Source of the DNA: JACQSU01 sp964359785
GTDB lineage: Archaea > Nanobdellota > Nanobdellia > Woesearchaeales > JAGWAF01
Direction of reading: 5' to 3'
DNA length: 6,833 nt
NCBI GenBank assembly: GCA_964359785.1
Contig: CAYHWL010000086.1
Location: 1 to 6,833, forward strand
The notes under the pieces were generated by a model. The model ran no database searches and had not been told where the DNA came from. It saw only the letters and a list, made by a program, of their open reading frames with translations. Below, piece after piece: positions 4,532 to 6,833 of the stretch (the stretch's first letter is position 1; every line of letters begins with the position of its first letter). The position numbers and the translations under genes are program-made.

Positions 4532-6334
4532 ATGATCTCAATAGCCGTCTGGTTTGTCTTTGCCATAGTGGGGGGTATAATAGCCAACAAGTTCAAATTG
4601 CCTCCAGCCCTAGGCCTCATAATCATAGGCGCCCTCATAGGTCCTCATTTCCTTAATTACGTCCAGGGTGACTCTAGTATCGACTTGATGATAGAGATCG
4701 GCGCCACATTGCTGCTCTTCGTGACAGGTTTAGAGTTCGAAGCGTCGAAATTCACAAAGATCGGCGCCAAGGCTTTGATCGCCGCGATCCTCAAGATCGG
4801 CATAGTCTTTTTCTTAGGTTATCATGCTTCATTGCAATTAGGTTACGGCACTGATGTAGCGGTCTTCATGGGCGCCATAATGTCCTTCTCAAGCACGATT
4901 GTCATCTGTAAAGTCTTGGAGCAAAATGATATGATAAGACGCCAAGAGATCCCATTCTTAGTCGCCATCTTGGTGGCAGAAGATATCCTGGCTATCTTCA
5001 CTCTCACATTCATCGAAGCAGCAAAATCTATCCAAGGCACAGCTACCATTATAGGCCTCTACGGCATCGCAGAGCATGTCATCTTCTCGATACTGGTCTT
5101 GGCGGGCATCTATGTCGTCAGTTTGCTCTTGTTACGGCCGCTCATCGGATGGGTGACACACAACTCAAACTCTGACTCGATTGTATTTATTGATATTATC
5201 CTCCTCTGTGGATATAGTTACGCTGCCTACGCATTAGGCATCTCTGGCTCAATAGGGGCATTTCTTGCGGGTTCATTGATAGCCTCAATGCCAAACTCGA
5301 CTTCATTCCGCAGGGCGATTGCGCCATTCTCGATGGTCTTTAGCGCGTTGTTCTTTCTTGCGATTGGCACCTTAGTCAATCCAGCCACCATAGCAAACAA
5401 CGTTCCTCTGATAATCACTCTGATAATCATTCTGTTCATAAGCCGCTTTGTTGGTGTGGGTCTTGTCACAAACATCTTTGCCAACTTCAAGACTGAACAA
5501 GCTGTCTTCTCAAGTCTTGCCATGTTTAGCATCGGAGAATTCTCCTTGTTGATAGCCAGACACGCGAAGTCTTTTGGTGTCAGCACAGACCTCATGAGCC
5601 TTTCATCCGGCATCATCTTCATATCGGCGATAGTGATGGCCTCATCAGTCAAACGCTCCCAAGAAGGTGTGATGTTCCTCAAAAATGTCCTTCCATCAAG
5701 CTTGCAGACTCTGTACCACAGGTTAAGGCATCTCTCTGACTACCTCAATCACGGTTTCCAGGAGATCGCATTAGAGACAACATATTCACGCACCCTAAAG
5801 AGATCCGTCCTCTCCTTCTTCGCTCTTCTGATAATCATCTTCCTCTCGATTTACTTCTGGGGCCATCTTGTGACAGCGTTTAGCAACAAGCTTGGCCAGG
5901 ATCTAGGCTCCATCGCTGTGGGCACCATCTTGGTCATCTGCTCGCTTTCCTTGGCAAAATCCATCGGTGATATGTTCAGCAGCGCCTCGCATATTTTTGG
6001 AAGCATCCATGTGGATAGGAACCGAGGTAAAGCAGGGCAGATACTCTTCTTCCTCTTGCTCTTCTTCATATCTTTCTCTATAGGCATCTATTCACCATTC
6101 TTCATCTTCCTATTCAGATTGCAAGCTTACTATAATTACATCTCAATCACATTATTTGTGGCGAGCATTCTCCTCCTTTGGCATCTGGTGAATCTCATCG
6201 AGGGTAACTATTCAGCGCCTTCATTTGCTCCAAGACCGCGCGTCTCCCATTCATCAAATAAGCCGGCTTCTTTCAAACCTCTAAAAGACAGTGTTCCTCC
6301 TCCAAGCACAACAAAATTCAGATGGAACCACTGA
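4532..6334 (+). CDS. CPA2/Kef-family monovalent cation:proton antiporter with extra C-terminal membrane domain
   Basis: The 600-residue membrane protein has the monovalent cation:proton antiporter-2 fold in residues 1-375. Features are a PPALGLIIIGALIGP start of the second segment (24-38), a LLLFVTGLEF helix (60-69), the broken-helix SFSSTIVICKVL block (118-129), the ion-binding acidic pair E150-D151 in LVAEDILAIF, GSIGAFLAGSLIA (239-251) and LFFLAIGTLVNP (273-284). R305 may be the conserved basic residue of the later core helix. After a cytosolic stretch (about 375-420), three to four more hydrophobic segments (about 425-445, 458-476, 503-530, 535-553) form a second membrane domain. A Ser/Pro-rich basic tail ends the protein. 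No TrkA-N/RCK nucleotide-binding domain is present, so gating differs from KefB/KefC. The role is probably Na+ or K+ for H+ exchange; ion preference is unknown. It appears monocistronic. Confidence 0.88.
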   Translation: MISIAVWFVFAIVGGIIANKFKLPPALGLIIIGALIGPHFLNYVQGDSSIDLMIEIGATLLLFVTGLEFEASKFTKIGAKALIAAILKIGIVFFLGYHASLQLGYGTDVAVFMGAIMSFSSTIVICKVLEQNDMIRRQEIPFLVAILVAEDILAIFTLTFIEAAKSIQGTATIIGLYGIAEHVIFSILVLAGIYVVSLLLLRPLIGWVTHNSNSDSIVFIDIILLCGYSYAAYALGISGSIGAFLAGSLIASMPNSTSFRRAIAPFSMVFSALFFLAIGTLVNPATIANNVPLIITLIIILFISRFVGVGLVTNIFANFKTEQAVFSSLAMFSIGEFSLLIARHAKSFGVSTDLMSLSSGIIFISAIVMASSVKRSQEGVMFLKNVLPSSLQTLYHRLRHLSDYLNHGFQEIALETTYSRTLKRSVLSFFALLIIIFLSIYFWGHLVTAFSNKLGQDLGSIAVGTILVICSLSLAKSIGDMFSSASHIFGSIHVDRNRGKAGQILFFLLLFFISFSIGIYSPFFIFLFRLQAYYNYISITLFVASILLLWHLVNLIEGNYSAPSFAPRPRVSHSSNKPASFKPLKDSVPPPSTTKFRWNH

Positions 6335-6366
6335 TGTTTTTCACAATCCCAAATCAAGTAAGAAAA

Positions 6367-6377
6367 GATTTATATCC
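6367..6377 (+). promoter_or_regulatory. TATA box for the small membrane-protein operon
   Basis: GATTTATATCC is centred 27 nt before the ATG at 6398, the leaderless spacing, and no ribosome site precedes that ATG. It shares TTTATATCC with the antiporter promoter. A short T-run (6337-6341) just after the antiporter stop may end the preceding transcript. Confidence 0.6.
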
Positions 6378-6397
6378 CTGGGAAACCTGTCTAATTC

Positions 6398-6598
6398 ATG
6401 TTAGGCAAAAAAGCTCAAAGCGACTCAAATCTGATCTTTGCGATTGCTATTCTAATATTTGGGTCGGCATTGGTGATTATGTGGTCGGTATCAGAGGCAT
6501 TAGGTTATCCGCAGATCAGCGTGTTTGCACGATGGGGAATTGCATTATTTGTATTTTTCATTGAATTTGTGCAATGGGCAATAGGCAAGGTGAAATAA
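6398..6598 (+). CDS. Small two-helix membrane protein (66 aa), function unknown
   Basis: The product has a short polar N-terminus (MLGKKAQSDSN), then a hydrophobic helix at about 12-32 and a second at about 42-63 rich in Phe and Trp, and a basic end KVK. The lone KK near the N-terminus and the basic C-terminus suggest both ends face the cytosol, in a helical hairpin. The start is set by the TATA box 27 nt upstream. An overlapping 80-residue frame starting at 6322 is rejected because it runs out of the antiporter gene without a promoter. I do not recognise the family. Confidence 0.68.
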   Translation: MLGKKAQSDSNLIFAIAILIFGSALVIMWSVSEALGYPQISVFARWGIALFVFFIEFVQWAIGKVK

Positions 6599-6600
6599 AA

Positions 6601-6756
6601 ATGGCTCTAACAATACCAAAAACGATAATCATCTGGTTGGCGATGTTTAATCTGATTCTTATAGCTATACTCATCTCAAGGGGCAAAAAGAATGTGGCGC
6701 TAGCTCTGACTATCTTGGAAGTCATAATAATTGCCATCTCAAGTTATGTTGAGTAG
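6601..6756 (+). CDS. Small two-helix membrane protein (51 aa), second gene of mini-operon
   Basis: From ATG 6601 the product is 51 residues with hydrophobic helices at about 7-26 and 31-48, separated by a short basic RGKK turn. The start is chosen because AAGGTGA (6587-6593) lies 7 nt upstream as a good ribosome site; an earlier in-frame ATG at 6574 lacks one. The start is 2 nt after the stop of the 66-residue gene, so the two are almost certainly one operon and may form a hetero-oligomer. The family is not recognised; holin-like or accessory roles cannot be judged. Confidence 0.62.
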   Translation: MALTIPKTIIIWLAMFNLILIAILISRGKKNVALALTILEVIIIAISSYVE

Positions 6757-6833
6757 TTGAATATATCAACATGTAAAAATGGGGTGTTGCATAAATCGGT
6801 GATTGGTGGCCTTAGCAGGTAGCCGTCTTGATT
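6756..6833. other. Window-end intergenic DNA with AT-rich inverted repeat
   Basis: GTTGA-ATATA-TCAAC (6756-6770) begins at the last base of the preceding stop codon. It could be a weak hairpin at the transcript end or a TATA element for something beyond the window. Frames after it close within about a dozen codons. The G-rich last 40 nt have a D-arm-like GGC...GCC look but no verifiable tRNA before the sequence ends. Confidence 0.4.

Noticed and set aside
5227..5682. 151-residue minus-strand frame inside the antiporter
   Set aside because: It is antisense to a well-conserved membrane domain and looks like a mirror of its codon bias, with no start signals.
6790..6833. 5' half of another tRNA at the window end
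   Set aside because: A GGC/GCC D-arm can be drawn, but position 8 is not T, and the anticodon arm and 3' half are outside the window.

Overview
The window looks archaeal. The evidence is: (i) a tRNA-type gene interrupted in its T-loop by a 29-nt intron that folds into a canonical 3-4-3 bulge-helix-bulge (BHB), the substrate of the archaeal splicing endonuclease; (ii) TATA-like boxes such as TTTATATCC or TTTATATGG about 25-28 nt upstream of several start codons, as expected for leaderless archaeal transcripts; (iii) GGTGA-type ribosome binding sites where a leader exists; (iv) a VapBC pair and a stand-alone nucleotidyltransferase of types common in archaea. I cannot name the lineage. Small genes, an odd tRNA set and a mobile toxin-antitoxin pair would fit a DPANN or other uncultivated archaeon.

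Layout. Positions 1-333 hold two tandem minus-strand tRNA-like genes. They share the acceptor stem, D-arm, T-stem and ACG anticodon. Both have a long (type II) variable arm and a T-loop interruption. The right-hand copy is complete; the left-hand copy runs off the window inside a longer intron. Positions 334-743 hold no convincing gene. Positions 774-1730 encode a DUF2419/Qng1-type queuosine-nucleotide glycosylase. It is followed by an unrecognised protein with a Cys-rich zinc-binding N-terminus and a helical C-terminus (1828-2964, with a possible longer form from 1690).

The minus-strand block 2967-4322 contains VapB-VapC, whose promoter carries a tandem TATAGC palindrome, and a MNT-type nucleotidyltransferase preceded by a tiny translationally coupled ORF. 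A divergent intergenic region (4323-4531) carries two 14-bp direct repeats and TATA boxes for both directions. Rightward from there lie a 600-residue CPA2/Kef-type cation:proton antiporter with an extra C-terminal membrane domain, and then two very small membrane proteins that form a mini-operon. The last 77 nt hold an AT-rich inverted repeat and no gene I can support.

How the genes relate. Qng1 (queuine salvage) and the tRNA-like genes both touch tRNA biology, but nothing in the sequence ties them together. VapC proteins are often tRNA or rRNA nucleases, so the left two thirds is an RNA-flavoured neighbourhood only in a loose sense. The most unusual signal is the tandem pair of interrupted tRNAs: long variable arm and G73 suggest serine, while the ACG anticodon belongs to arginine.
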